Part shown: piece after piece, positions 18,702 to 28,785 of the stretch
Position numbering within the stretch: the first letter of the stretch is position 1
Layout of the letters: every line of letters begins with the position of its first letter
Source of the DNA: DASRAA01 sp963814165
Lineage (GTDB): Bacteria > Acidobacteriota > Terriglobia > Terriglobales > Acidobacteriaceae
Assembly: GCA_963814165.1 (NCBI GenBank)
Contig: CAWFBW010000020.1
Location: 87,209 to 151,208 of the forward strand
Direction of reading: 5' to 3'
DNA length: 64,000 nt
Notes under the pieces: model-generated
The model's input: only the letters and a program-made list of their open reading frames with translations
Told to the model about the DNA's origin: nothing
Databases searched by the model: none
Program-made: the position numbers and the translations under genes

Positions 18702-19449
18702 CGCAGTTTCAGCAGGTCTGAATCAGCCCCGATAAAATATCTGATATACGTAATTACAACACCAGCTTAGCAATGCATAGGTGATTAATTACAAGGTACT
18801 TAGCATAATATATAGATATATATGTAACTACATAGCTGCATCACTATCATTGTCATTAAGATAACCGAAGTCGAAGATCCGAGAAGTTACCGCACGCTCA
18901 ATCAAGTTTTGAATGTCAAAGAGCAGAGGATCGCGCGCGCTGGGCGCCCTGATCCGCAAGGCACACGAATACCTTGCCTCACAGCAATCGTCTAACACTG
19001 CTGGACACGCAATGCCAGAAGAAAATCGGAACCGGCGAAACTAAAGTAAACATGGGCTTCCAAAACGGGAATCGGGGTTATCGGGCTTCGGAGGTTGCTG
19101 AAAAAGCCGCGATGGCTCATGCCTCGCGGACTAAAGTCCGCTCGGCGGATCAAAAAAACGGCTTAGACGCTGACCTAAAGGTCAGCTCTACCCGAAACCG
19201 CTTTTTCCCCAGCCTGTAAGGTCCGCTCGGTGGGTCGAAAGCAAACGGCCCAGACGTTGACCTAAAAGTTCAGCTCTACCGAAACCGCTACGCCGAGGGG
19301 CAGGCTTTGAAGTCGGGCCCTGACGCGAGGCGGCGCACGCGAGACTTCTTCAGTGGCCTGTTTGATCAGTGAAATCCAGCTTCGTAACTTGCTTGGTAAC
19401 CCCGGCCTGTAATGTAAGATTCACGTTTGTCCTCCGGAGGGCTCCAGGA
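18702..19449. other. Long intergenic region with an AT-rich island
   Basis: About 750 bases without a credible gene. From about 18733 to 18875 the sequence is strikingly AT-rich (for example ATATATAGATATATATG near 18810) against GC-rich surroundings. From about 19098 to 19290 lie palindromic repeats, described separately. The frame at 18974-19219 has no protein character and runs through those repeats. Confidence 0.6.
19108..19290. repeat. Palindromic repeat block with two imperfect tandem units of about 86 bases
   Basis: Unit 1 (about 19131-19202) and unit 2 (about 19216-19290) share the order GTCCGCTCGG, a TCAAAAAAACGG or TCGAAAGCAAACGG variant, AGACG, TGACCTAAAGGTCAG and GCTCTACCCGAAACCGCT. 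Each unit carries small palindromes (GGACTAAAGTCC, GACCTAAAGGTC). A CCGCGA/TCGCGG hairpin precedes unit 1. Related NNCTAAAGNN palindromes recur at about 22.82-22.87 kb. They look like dispersed extragenic repeats, typical of this type of genome; no coding function is apparent. Confidence 0.65.
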
Positions 19450-22400
19450 ATGCTCAGTAGACGCTTAGGGCTGTTTCTCGCTTTGGTTGTGGTTGTCGGC
19501 AGCACGGTTGCGGCAGTGGCAGAGCAGCCCGACTCCGAACCGGAAAGCCCGTTGCAGTTTCGCTTTGTAGGCCCGCGAGTGGGGAACCGTATTTCGGCCG
19601 TGGGCGCGATTGCTGGAGACCCAAGCACTTACTATGCCGGAGCCGCGTCTGGCGGCGTGTGGAAGTCCACCGATGGCGGTAACCACTGGGTACCTATCTT
19701 CGACAAGCAGCCGGCTGCAGCCATCGGCGCACTGGCGGTGGCGCCTTCTGATCCGAGTACAGTGTGGGCTGGAACCGGCGAAGCCTGGGTCATCCGCGAC
19801 ACCGACGTGATGGGCAACGGGATATACAAATCAACCGATGCGGGCAAGACCTGGACGAACATGGGCCTACCCGATTCCGGCCGCATCGGCCGGATCGTAA
19901 TTCACCCCACGAATCCAGACATCGTTTTCGCGTGTGTTCTGGGACGGGTGACCGGGCCGCAACAGGAAAGAGGCGTTTATCGCACCACCGACGGCGGTCA
20001 ACACTGGGAGCGGGTGCTGTTTGCCGGCGAGAAAGTCGGATGTTCCGGGCTCTCCATGGATTCGCACAACCCTCACACTTTGTTTGCGGGTATGTGGCAG
20101 GTGGAGATGTACACGTGGGGCGAATTCAGCGGTGGCCCCGGCAGCGGCGTTTATGTCTCGCACGACGGCGGAACGAAGTGGACCCGCATTGAAGGGCACG
20201 GCATGCCAAGCCCGCCGGTAGGCAAGATCGATGTCGCAGTTGCTCCTACGAATTCCAATCGGATCTACGCCTTGATACAGACTGCGGAACAAGGCTCGCT
20301 GTGGAGGTCTGACGACGGCGGCGATCAATGGAAGGCAGTCAACTACCAGCGCGCTTTGATCGGACGAGCGGGTTACTACATTCGAGTCGCAGTCTCGTCA
20401 GGCAGCGACAACGAAGTGTATGTGGCAAATAGTTCCTTCCACCAGTCGTTGGATGGAGGGGAGAATTTTCGCGAGGTACGGTGGGGTGGAGACACGCACG
20501 ATATCTGGGTGGATCCCACGAACCCCGATCGATTCGTGATTACCGATGACGGCGGCATGAACATCACAACGGTTCACGGCCGTGGATTCCACCGAGTGAA
20601 CTTGCCTATCGGGCAGATGTACCACGTGGCCGTGGACAACCAAGTTCCGTACTACTTCTACAGCAACATGCAGGACGACGGAAACATGCGCGGGCCAAGC
20701 GTACCAATCGGCTACGGAGAAGGCGGATGGGACCGTGGGATGGGTGGCTGCGAGTCGGGCTTCACCATTCCTGACACGGTCGATCCCAACATCGTGTGGG
20801 CTACCTGCTATGGCAATAAGGTCACTCGCTGGGATGCGCGTAATAAGGAAGCGCACTCGGTCAGTCCGTGGATGCATACCCTGGACTCACCTCCGAACGC
20901 CTTGAAATATCGCTGCCACTGGACCGCTCCGATCGCCGTGGATCCGTTTGATCACGAGACCGTGTATTACGGCTGCCAGGTGATGTTCAAGACCTCGAAT
21001 GCCGGGCACAGCTGGTCGGTCATCAGCCCAGACCTTTCGACGCACGACCCGGCGCACATCGTGCCTTCAGGAGGGATCGTCGGCGACAATCTGGGCCAGT
21101 TCTACGGAGAGGTCATTTACGCCATCGCTCCTTCGAAGGCTGAGAAGGGCCTCATCTGGGCGGGCACTAATGATGGCCAGGTCTGGTACACGAAAGATGG
21201 AGGCGGAAACTGGAACAACGTCACCAAGAACATCAGCGGACTGCCGCCGTTGGGCACGGTGACCAGCATCGCCCCGTCGGCTTTTAATGCCGGAACGGCA
21301 TACGTCAGCGTCGACTTGCACCTCGTGGACAACCGCGATCCATTTATTTACAAGACGACCGACATGGGCAAGACGTGGACGTTGATCAGCAGTAACCTGC
21401 CCAAGCATCAGTTGTCGTATGTTCGCAGCGTTACCGAAGATCCCAACGCCGCCGGACTGCTGTTCGCCGGCACCGGCAACGGACTGTATTACTCGCAGGA
21501 TGACGGCGGACACTGGACTGCGCTGCAGGGCGGATTGCCACACTCACCCGTTAGTTGGGTTGTGGTGCAGAAGGATTTTCACGACCTGGTGGTCTCCACG
21601 TACGGTCGCGGGCTCTACATCCTTGACGACATCACGCCACTGGAACAACTGGCGAAGAAGCACTCCGATGCGGCGGTCGAGTTGTTTGAGCCGCGCCAAA
21701 CCTATCGCTTCTCGCGCGCGCCTCAGGCAATGCTGAACTTCAACGTGAAAGCCGCGCCCAAGAAGCCAGTTGAGCTGGAGATTCTGGACGCGCAGGGCAG
21801 TGTGGTTCGAAAGCTGGAAGCCAAAGGCCAGCCCGGACTCAATCGGGTGAAGTGGGACATGCGTTATGAGTCGCCGCGCTTGGTGGCTCTGCGCACGAAG
21901 GCGCCCGATAATCCGCACATCTGGAACGAACCGCGCTTCCGCGATGCCGATTCACGCCCGATTACGCACTGGGGCAGCGGGCCTGCCGAAGTTGGTCCGA
22001 TCGTGGCTCCCGGCAAGTACACAGTGCGGTTGAAGGTGGACGGACAGTCTTACACCCAGTCGCTTACGGTCGTTCGCGATCCCAAGGCGCCAGGCACAGA
22101 CGCGGACATCGACTTGTCGGTGAAGACCCTGCTGCAAATCACGGACTACATCAGCAAGGTCTCAGATACGGTCAACCAGATCGAGTGGCTGCGCAAGCAA
22201 CTCGAGGTGATACAAGCCATGCTTCGTCCGCCGAAGAAGCCGGACCAGGAGAAGGGTGCCGCTGCGGTAGCCGACGACGATGACGACGATGAGCCTGAGC
22301 CAACGCGTGCGGCTTCCCGTGCGCTGACCGAAGCACAGGCCAAACAGCAGGCGCAACTTCTCCAGGCTGCGGAAGACTTGAACAAGAAACTGCTTGCCAT

Positions 22401-22722
22401 CGAGTACCGCCTAGTTTCGCAGGCGCTCATGAACAGCGACGACAAGTATTTCGTCGAGCCCTACCAGGCTTACCTCAATTTGATTTGGCTGAATGCGGAG
22501 GTCGGGACAGGGGGCAGTGACGTCGCCGGTGGGGCGGACTTCGCACCCACGGAAACTCAACTGGCATTGCTGAAACAGTACGTGTCTGAAGTGGACGGGG
22601 TTGAGTCCGACTACCGCAAGCTGCTTGCGGATGATCTGCCGACATTCAACCGCACGCTGGAGACCAGCAACCATGCTCCTCTGGCCGTTGGGGTTGGCCC
22701 CGCGCCGGGGAAGAAGGACTAG
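19450..22722 (+). CDS. Secreted sortilin/BNR-repeat beta-propeller protein
   Basis: About 1090 residues. A signal peptide (MLSRRLGLFLALVVVVGSTVAAVA) starts at 19450; an upstream in-frame start at 19369 would precede it and is rejected. At least eight Asp-box/BNR motifs are visible (KSTDGGNHW, KSTDAGKTW, RTTDGGQHW, VSHDGGTKW, RSDDGGDQW, YTKDGGGNW, KTTDMGKTW, YSQDDGGHW), forming VPS10/sortilin-like propellers over about residues 40-720. A beta-sandwich-like part (KPVELEILDAQGSVVRKL to GKYTVRLKVDGQSY) and a C-terminal helical region with an acidic DDDDDDE run follow. Families with this layout are often annotated as glycosyl hydrolases without proof of activity. It is convergent with the Oar-like receptors. 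Confidence 0.85.
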   Translation: MLSRRLGLFLALVVVVGSTVAAVAEQPDSEPESPLQFRFVGPRVGNRISAVGAIAGDPSTYYAGAASGGVWKSTDGGNHWVPIFDKQPAAAIGALAVAPSDPSTVWAGTGEAWVIRDTDVMGNGIYKSTDAGKTWTNMGLPDSGRIGRIVIHPTNPDIVFACVLGRVTGPQQERGVYRTTDGGQHWERVLFAGEKVGCSGLSMDSHNPHTLFAGMWQVEMYTWGEFSGGPGSGVYVSHDGGTKWTRIEGHGMPSPPVGKIDVAVAPTNSNRIYALIQTAEQGSLWRSDDGGDQWKAVNYQRALIGRAGYYIRVAVSSGSDNEVYVANSSFHQSLDGGENFREVRWGGDTHDIWVDPTNPDRFVITDDGGMNITTVHGRGFHRVNLPIGQMYHVAVDNQVPYYFYSNMQDDGNMRGPSVPIGYGEGGWDRGMGGCESGFTIPDTVDPNIVWATCYGNKVTRWDARNKEAHSVSPWMHTLDSPPNALKYRCHWTAPIAVDPFDHETVYYGCQVMFKTSNAGHSWSVISPDLSTHDPAHIVPSGGIVGDNLGQFYGEVIYAIAPSKAEKGLIWAGTNDGQVWYTKDGGGNWNNVTKNISGLPPLGTVTSIAPSAFNAGTAYVSVDLHLVDNRDPFIYKTTDMGKTWTLISSNLPKHQLSYVRSVTEDPNAAGLLFAGTGNGLYYSQDDGGHWTALQGGLPHSPVSWVVVQKDFHDLVVSTYGRGLYILDDITPLEQLAKKHSDAAVELFEPRQTYRFSRAPQAMLNFNVKAAPKKPVELEILDAQGSVVRKLEAKGQPGLNRVKWDMRYESPRLVALRTKAPDNPHIWNEPRFRDADSRPITHWGSGPAEVGPIVAPGKYTVRLKVDGQSYTQSLTVVRDPKAPGTDADIDLSVKTLLQITDYISKVSDTVNQIEWLRKQLEVIQAMLRPPKKPDQEKGAAAVADDDDDDEPEPTRAASRALTEAQAKQQAQLLQAAEDLNKKLLAIEYRLVSQALMNSDDKYFVEPYQAYLNLIWLNAEVGTGGSDVAGGADFAPTETQLALLKQYVSEVDGVESDYRKLLADDLPTFNRTLETSNHAPLAVGVGPAPGKKD

Positions 22723-22813
22723 GCGAAGCGGCGCGGCGATTTAGAGCAGTTCGCGAGTCGATGTATCCTGCTTCTTCGCACGATGGAGCTATGCGCCCTT
22801 GCAGGGACCAGAA

Positions 22814-22885
22814 CCCCAGGGCTGAAGCCCACCGTTTTGGGAGGGACTTATTCACTGGGCTTAAAGCCCAGTGCTTCCACCCTGG
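22814..22885. repeat. Palindromic intergenic repeat between convergent genes
   Basis: Outer arms CCAGGG (22816-22821) and CCCTGG (22880-22885) enclose GGGCTGAAGCCC and the perfect CTGGGCT-TAA-AGCCCAG palindrome (22855-22871). It lies between the convergent sortilin-like and receptor genes, so it could act as a bidirectional terminator, though no T-run is present. The GCTTAAAGC-type core resembles the palindromes at about 19.13-19.27 kb. Confidence 0.6.
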
Positions 22886-22907
22886 ACATAGCAACCGAGA
22901 AACCGCT

Positions 22908-25787
22908 CTAGAAAGCCGTGAATCGAACCGTGAACTGGAATTGCCGCGCACTGCCGAAGTGGTTGGTGTCAGGAGCAAACTGCGCTTGTCCGGCGGTGAA
23001 GATCGGCATCGCAGTGGTTCCGAATACGCTGATGGCCTCCGGCCCGAAGTTTCGGTTGCCGGCGCCGGTGATATTGAAGATGTCCATGAACAGGTCGAGG
23101 TGACGGCCCTCGCCGCGTAGCGCGAAGTCTTTGACGAAGCGCAGATCGAGGTTGAAGAATGCCGGCTGCCGGGCGATGTTGCGCGCCACGACTTTGTTAT
23201 TCACGATAGCGCGGTCATTCCAGTCATTGCCATCGTTTTGCGTGTCAAACCCAATGACGGGTGTGTAGGGCATTCCTGAGCGCGCCACCAGGATCGGATT
23301 GACCTTGAACCCCTTCGGTAGATTCGTGATGGCGCTGATGTTGAAGTTATTGCGAACATCGAACGTTGAATCTGAGCCGTCAGCCGGCAGATTGTATGGA
23401 TTTAGCCCGGGTATGCGAGTGAAGGGCCCGAGGTTCGAGTTGTTGTCGCGAGTACGCGAAAGCGTATAGTTGGCCATCAATTGCGAGCGCTTCGGCAGTT
23501 GGAAGTTAGCTGTCACTAGCATGCCGTCGTAGGAAGAGTGCGCTGACGAGTCGTTCATCAGCAGTTGGCCGATCGCTGGATCCGGCCGCAGCGTTGGGAA
23601 GATCGGCATGCCGTTCGCGTCGTAAGTGGGCGCGAACAGGTTTTGACTGACCATCTGCTGCAGGTCCCAGGTGCTGTTATGGACGTATCCGCCGGAAACG
23701 GAAATCTTCGGAGTCAATTGTTGCTCGATACTCCCCGCCACCTGGAACGACCGCGGATTACGAAAGCCAGGGTTGATCCCGACCACGAGCGCCGCCGGCG
23801 TCGCAAGCCCCACGGGTGGCGCGGGTAGCGCGTTTCCGCTCATCACCAGAGACAGAACCTGCGGATCGTAGTAGCTGTCGGCTACTACCGTATTCAATCC
23901 GTTGTCAGTAAACACGCGCTGAAAGTATGTCGCGGGAGTGGGCGCGTCATAGAGACCAGCGGACAGCCGTACAACAGTGTTAGTCGCCGGATTCCATGCG
24001 ACGCCCACTCGCGGCTGCCACTGGTTCAGGTCGTCGGGGATTCTCGTAGTCGAAGGAATCGAAGCATTCGGTTGTGTCGGCTGCGGGTTCCATTGCGCAT
24101 CCCAGCGCAAAGCTGCCGTCAGCGTCAGCTTCTTGCTCAGAGTGAGCTTAGCATCGGCGTAAAGGCTGAACGATTTCACCGCGCCATCGTAGCTGCCGTC
24201 TCCCACGACAAACGTTTGCTGGTATCGCCTCGGATCGTTGGCCAGAAAGTCGGACAGAGAGTCGAAACTGTACTGCCCATTGAGATTTGCCTCATGCTGT
24301 TGCCGCGCGGGATCGTAGGCGAAGCTGCCTCCCAGATGCACGGTTGCACGCCCACGGATAATCGCTACGTCGTCGCTGAAGCGGCTGATGTTTGAGGTGT
24401 GGGCCCAATTCGCAAGACTGCTGCCGCCGAGAATGCCAAATCCATTAATGACATATTCCGGCGTCATAGAATTTGGCGCCATGGTCCGCTGATCCTGCGC
24501 CCATTGCGCCATCAGCTGATTCACCAGGTGCTCGCTGAAGACCGTAGTCAGGTTGCCGCGCACCCAATAGCTCGTGCCGGTGAGCAGCGAGGCATTGGCA
24601 ATGGGGGCGATGCTGCGCGTCGAGCCATCATCCACGTTCGTCGCGTGGATGCGGTTGTAGTCAAACTGAATGTTGAGCGTGTTGCTCTTGTTCAGCAGCA
24701 CGTCGGTTCGCGCGAACACCGCGGTCGGGTCGCTCTTTCCTACGACTTGCTGCTGCAACGCAACCAGCGAAGGAGGCACAGTTGCACCCGGCGCCTGGTT
24801 CTCGAATTGCGTCCAGTAGGGAACGTCGAGGTAATCCTGCTCCATGCCGAGGTAGAAGAACGCGTGGTCCTTCTTGATGGGCCCGCCGATTGATCCGCCG
24901 AACTCGTTTTGCGTGTTGTCGAGCGAATGGCCAAATGTGTCGGGCGACGTGAACGCCGACGGGCGCCCAATGTAAAATGCCTCGCCGCGATACTTGTTAC
25001 TGCCTTCTTTGGTCGCGATGTTGATGAAGCCGGCATTTGTTCCGCCCACCTCGGCTGACACGCCGGAATGGACGATCTGAAACTCGCGCACAACAGTCTG
25101 CGGGAAGAAGAACGAGCCATCGCCCGCGCCACGTTGTCCGCCGCGCAGGGGATCGGTGAAATCGGCGCCGTCCACTGCAACCGCAAGAGAATTGGGGCGC
25201 TGTCCCGCAACCACGAGGCCTGAGTTCACCAGCGTAGGCTGCACGCCTGCGCCCAATTGTCCGAACTGGCTGAAATCGCGATCGCGGTTCGGCAGGTACG
25301 TGACGGTCAGTCCGGCCAGTGTGTTGCTCACTTCGGGGGCTTGCTTGTTGATCGCGGGCGGTAGAGTGTTACCTTCTACCGTCGGTCCATGCGCCGTAAC
25401 CGTGACGCCTTGCGCGACGGCCGCGACGCCCATGCGGACGTTGACCTCCACGCTGGCGCCCACATTCAATGTCACGCGCGCGGGTTTCTTCAGCATGAAG
25501 CCCTGGGCCTTTACTTCCACGGAGTACACGCCGGTCGTTAGCATGGTGGCGCTATAGACGCCTTGCTCGTTCGTCACCAACGCGCGGGTGGAAGTGAAAT
25601 CCAAATTGCGCACGGTGACTTGCGCACCCGGTATCGCGTTTCCTTGCGGATCGGTGACGGTGCCGCTGATGCTGCCGCGCGAGGCCGCAGACTGCGCCCA
25701 CGCCGCCGTTGCCAATGCCAACATCAGGCAAGCTGCTACTCCCGCACGCTGGAGCGTACCCAACACCAGCCACGATGCTCTTTGCAT
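22908..25787 (-). CDS. Oar-like TonB-dependent receptor with carboxypeptidase-regulatory domain (second of tandem pair)
   Basis: 959 residues. A signal peptide ending AAWAQ is followed by a carboxypeptidase-regulatory-like domain (about residues 38-125, GSISGTVTDPQGNAIPGAQVTVRN), a plug (about 150-265, ending IATKEGSNKYRGEAF) and a 600-residue outer-membrane beta-barrel that ends in the aromatic FTAF. The layout matches the large Oar-like receptor family of Acidobacteriota and Bacteroidota, thought to import glycans or other large ligands. GAGGAGA precedes the ATG by 4-5 bases. It lies 94 bases downstream of a second such receptor on the same strand, probably co-transcribed. Ligand unknown. 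Confidence 0.9.
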   Translation of the reverse strand: MQRASWLVLGTLQRAGVAACLMLALATAAWAQSAASRGSISGTVTDPQGNAIPGAQVTVRNLDFTSTRALVTNEQGVYSATMLTTGVYSVEVKAQGFMLKKPARVTLNVGASVEVNVRMGVAAVAQGVTVTAHGPTVEGNTLPPAINKQAPEVSNTLAGLTVTYLPNRDRDFSQFGQLGAGVQPTLVNSGLVVAGQRPNSLAVAVDGADFTDPLRGGQRGAGDGSFFFPQTVVREFQIVHSGVSAEVGGTNAGFINIATKEGSNKYRGEAFYIGRPSAFTSPDTFGHSLDNTQNEFGGSIGGPIKKDHAFFYLGMEQDYLDVPYWTQFENQAPGATVPPSLVALQQQVVGKSDPTAVFARTDVLLNKSNTLNIQFDYNRIHATNVDDGSTRSIAPIANASLLTGTSYWVRGNLTTVFSEHLVNQLMAQWAQDQRTMAPNSMTPEYVINGFGILGGSSLANWAHTSNISRFSDDVAIIRGRATVHLGGSFAYDPARQQHEANLNGQYSFDSLSDFLANDPRRYQQTFVVGDGSYDGAVKSFSLYADAKLTLSKKLTLTAALRWDAQWNPQPTQPNASIPSTTRIPDDLNQWQPRVGVAWNPATNTVVRLSAGLYDAPTPATYFQRVFTDNGLNTVVADSYYDPQVLSLVMSGNALPAPPVGLATPAALVVGINPGFRNPRSFQVAGSIEQQLTPKISVSGGYVHNSTWDLQQMVSQNLFAPTYDANGMPIFPTLRPDPAIGQLLMNDSSAHSSYDGMLVTANFQLPKRSQLMANYTLSRTRDNNSNLGPFTRIPGLNPYNLPADGSDSTFDVRNNFNISAITNLPKGFKVNPILVARSGMPYTPVIGFDTQNDGNDWNDRAIVNNKVVARNIARQPAFFNLDLRFVKDFALRGEGRHLDLFMDIFNITGAGNRNFGPEAISVFGTTAMPIFTAGQAQFAPDTNHFGSARQFQFTVRFTAF

Positions 25788-25881
25788 GTTCTCCTCGGAA
25801 CTAGCCTACCTGCGGAAGGGCTGCGCGCCTCGTCCGGAGTTTTCCCCAGACGGAAGCATGCAGCCCGAATGTTGCAGAGCC

Positions 25882-28776
25882 TTAAAACTGGATGCGCGCC
25901 GAGAACTGCAACTGGCGCGGCGGCCCAACGTTGGCCAACCCGCCCACCGGCTGCCCAAACGTCGCGACCGGAGTAGCAGCATTGCCGTACACGCCGTTTC
26001 GGCTGAAGGTGTTGAGGTGATTGAAAGTGTTGAACGATTCCGCCCGCAGGTTCATGTTCATGCGTTCGCCGATCTTGAACCCTTTCTGCAGCGCGAAGTC
26101 GAAGTCGTAGATTGCCGGAGCGCGGCCCCAATCGCGCGGAATCACTACACCGTTCACCACGGGACGATCGGTGTTGTTGCCGTCGCCATTGTTGTCTACA
26201 CCGGTGGTCACGTTGTAGGGAAAGCCCGAGCCCATCTGGGCAAAGCCCGAGATCAGAAATCCCCATGGCAGGTTGTAGGTGCCGCTCAGAGCTGCGCGGT
26301 GCGTCTGGTTCAACAGGCTGGTTGCCTTCTCGCAGACCACCAGGCAAGTGTATTGATTGGGATTCTGCCCCGTGCCGTCCCACTCCACGGTGTTCAGGTC
26401 GTGCGACCATGTGTAGCTCAGCAGCAGCGACAATTTGCTGGTCAGTTGCTTGGTTAGCTTCACTTGCAATCCGTCGTAAAACGCGGAGCCGAAGTTGGCA
26501 TACCCCAGCACCTGGCGATAGCCGTTGTTGACGGGCACGATAGGCCGGGTAGCATTGGCCGCCGCGGCAGACCGCGTCTGGCCCGGAGCGGTGCGATTGA
26601 ACGCGCTCGGATAGTTCATATCCACCGGCTGCTCGATGTGAATCGTATGCGACCCGATGTAGTCCATCGAGAACAGCCAGCCCTTCCCGAAATCGTGCTC
26701 GATACCGAAGTTCCACTGTTGCGTGTAGGGGTTGTAGAACGTATTCGGACAGAAATGTAATTGGTCAACCGGCAAGAATCCGTTCAGGTAGCTGCACTGA
26801 CCCGCGAGGATCGTGATATCGCGTGCCGGCAGCGCCACTCCCGGCGGGAAGCCAGAGATGGGTGCGAACGAGGTTGGGAATCCGGTGCCGCCCGGAGAAA
26901 CCGTGTATGTGAACACTCCCTCGGGCCCGCCAATCGCTGCTCCGGCGGCGATGTTGGCGCGTTCTTCGGAGTAGTAGATGCCGTATCCACCGCGTATCAC
27001 CGTGTTGGGCTGGATCTGCCAGATCAGTCCGGCTCGCGGCGAGAACATCGTGTATTGGCTGGTGAAAGTCTGTCCGTCATAGCGCAGGCCGAGGTTCAAC
27101 GTCAGGTTGGGCCGCACCGACCAATTGTCCTGAACGAACATCCCGTACAAAGTCTCTTTCACGTTGTAGGTTGCATCGCCGAACGACTGGGTGAAGCTGC
27201 TGGCGATTGGCGGAGAGCCCTTCGGAAATCCCGGAGGCGGCAGCGTAGGATCATAGGTTATCAACGTAGCGATGGGAATTGTCTGATACTTCGAGTTGAT
27301 CTGAAAGCGGCCCTGGAGGTATCCGCTGCCGAACTCCTGGCCATAGCCGCCCGATGACGAGTAAATGACGTTAAAGCCGGTCTTGATCTGGTGATGCCCC
27401 TTCGCCAGGCTCAGCGTGTCGCCCCATTCGTACTGGTGGTTGATAAGGTTTGCCAGTCGCGAATCGCCATTCGTGTAATAGCCAGAGACGAATTCCTGCG
27501 GAGCTGATACGACTGGAATGAAACGCGTAATAGGCGACCCCACCAGAATCTGGAAACGGAAATCGTTCACCATTGTCGGCGAGACCGTCCAGTCGTCAGA
27601 AAACGCTCCCTGATAGGTGTTGCGAGTGAAAACGCGCGCCGCTGTTGGCAGATTTACGCCGCTGACTGCATCCGAGGGGTTCGTGTCCTGAAAGCGATCG
27701 AGGTTGCCGCGCAGTGTCAGGCGGTGGTTGTTTCCGATCATCTGGTCAATGCGGAACAGTCCGAGCCATTGGCTGAAGTTCCCCTCATAGACCGCTCCCG
27801 GCATCACCGGAGAAGTGATTACGGCCGCGCGGTCCTGGAAGCTATATTGCGCAGAAGCTAGGAAGAACGTCTTGTCCTTCACGATAGGACCGGAAACCGT
27901 TCCGCTCCCCTGCGCCATAACGTTGTCAGCCGCATGCGTGGTCAACGGAGTGTTGGCCTGCGTGCCCGCGGGCCGCCCCATTCCTACAAAGTCGCCATGC
28001 CAAAGGTTCGTGCCTGACTTGGTCACGAGGTTGACCGCCGTGCCGGCGTTCCGTCCCCATTCCGCCGACGTAGCGTTGGTGTAGACCGTGAATTCCTCCA
28101 CCACTGGGAAGGGCACTGCAGCGAACATCGTCTGCCGCCCCCAACTGTCGTCCGCGTCCGTGTCGTCCAGCTGATACGTCGTCTGCCGGCGCCCGTTGCC
28201 ATTGATGACGTACAGCGTTTCGTTCATAAACAGGTCACCGGTCGTCTGGGCCGGGCGGACCGACGAATTCAATAACGGAAGGCTTGAGATCTTGTTGCCA
28301 AGAATCGGCGTATCTTCAATCTTCTGCAGGTCCATCCGCGTCGATACCTGGTTCGACTCGGTGGGGAGCGACCCGGGCGTGCCGTACACGTTGATCTCGG
28401 CTTTTTCGCCAGACACGTTGAGAGTGAAGTTTACGGTTGCGATACTGCCTGCGCGCAGCTGTATACCATCTTGCTGGGCAGTCGTAAACTGCGACGCGTT
28501 CACGCTGACTGTGTATTGCCCGGTCAGTGGAATTCCAACGAATGTGTAATCGCCAGAGCCGACGGTCTGCGCCGTTCGCTCCCATGAAGTAGCTGGGTTA
28601 CGTAATGTTACCGTCGCGCCAACAATTGCGGCGCCGCGCTGATCCTGAACCTGGCCCCGAAAGGCTCCAAGATCGGTCTGCGCAGTTAGGTTGAGGGTCA
28701 GGACCTGGCATGCGAGCAACACCAAGCAAATGCTAAATAAACAACGAAAAGGGACTTTATCGGCCATATCATTCAA
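25882..28776 (-). CDS. Oar-like TonB-dependent receptor with carboxypeptidase-regulatory domain (first of tandem pair)
   Basis: 964 residues. A signal peptide (LFSICLVLLACQVLTLNLTAQ) precedes a carboxypeptidase-regulatory domain (about residues 37-125, AFRGQVQDQRGAAIVGATVTLRN), a plug (NGNGRRQTTYQLDDTDADDSWGRQ and AVNLVTKSGTNLWHGDF) and a beta-barrel ending in ARIQF with terminal Phe. The start is either ATG 28776 or the ATG 3 codons later; neither has a clear ribosome-binding site. Upstream lie a LacI-type AAGCGCTT palindrome and a 7-bp hairpin, so regulation by a sugar-responsive repressor is plausible but unproven. Ligand unknown. Confidence 0.9.
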   Translation of the reverse strand: MNDMADKVPFRCLFSICLVLLACQVLTLNLTAQTDLGAFRGQVQDQRGAAIVGATVTLRNPATSWERTAQTVGSGDYTFVGIPLTGQYTVSVNASQFTTAQQDGIQLRAGSIATVNFTLNVSGEKAEINVYGTPGSLPTESNQVSTRMDLQKIEDTPILGNKISSLPLLNSSVRPAQTTGDLFMNETLYVINGNGRRQTTYQLDDTDADDSWGRQTMFAAVPFPVVEEFTVYTNATSAEWGRNAGTAVNLVTKSGTNLWHGDFVGMGRPAGTQANTPLTTHAADNVMAQGSGTVSGPIVKDKTFFLASAQYSFQDRAAVITSPVMPGAVYEGNFSQWLGLFRIDQMIGNNHRLTLRGNLDRFQDTNPSDAVSGVNLPTAARVFTRNTYQGAFSDDWTVSPTMVNDFRFQILVGSPITRFIPVVSAPQEFVSGYYTNGDSRLANLINHQYEWGDTLSLAKGHHQIKTGFNVIYSSSGGYGQEFGSGYLQGRFQINSKYQTIPIATLITYDPTLPPPGFPKGSPPIASSFTQSFGDATYNVKETLYGMFVQDNWSVRPNLTLNLGLRYDGQTFTSQYTMFSPRAGLIWQIQPNTVIRGGYGIYYSEERANIAAGAAIGGPEGVFTYTVSPGGTGFPTSFAPISGFPPGVALPARDITILAGQCSYLNGFLPVDQLHFCPNTFYNPYTQQWNFGIEHDFGKGWLFSMDYIGSHTIHIEQPVDMNYPSAFNRTAPGQTRSAAAANATRPIVPVNNGYRQVLGYANFGSAFYDGLQVKLTKQLTSKLSLLLSYTWSHDLNTVEWDGTGQNPNQYTCLVVCEKATSLLNQTHRAALSGTYNLPWGFLISGFAQMGSGFPYNVTTGVDNNGDGNNTDRPVVNGVVIPRDWGRAPAIYDFDFALQKGFKIGERMNMNLRAESFNTFNHLNTFSRNGVYGNAATPVATFGQPVGGLANVGPPRQLQFSARIQF

Positions 28777-28785
28777 CGTAAAGGG

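Noticed and set aside
25736..26716. Long minus-strand frame overlapping the receptor genes in a different frame
   Set aside because: A Arg/Gly/Gln-rich shadow of the receptor gene with no family features.
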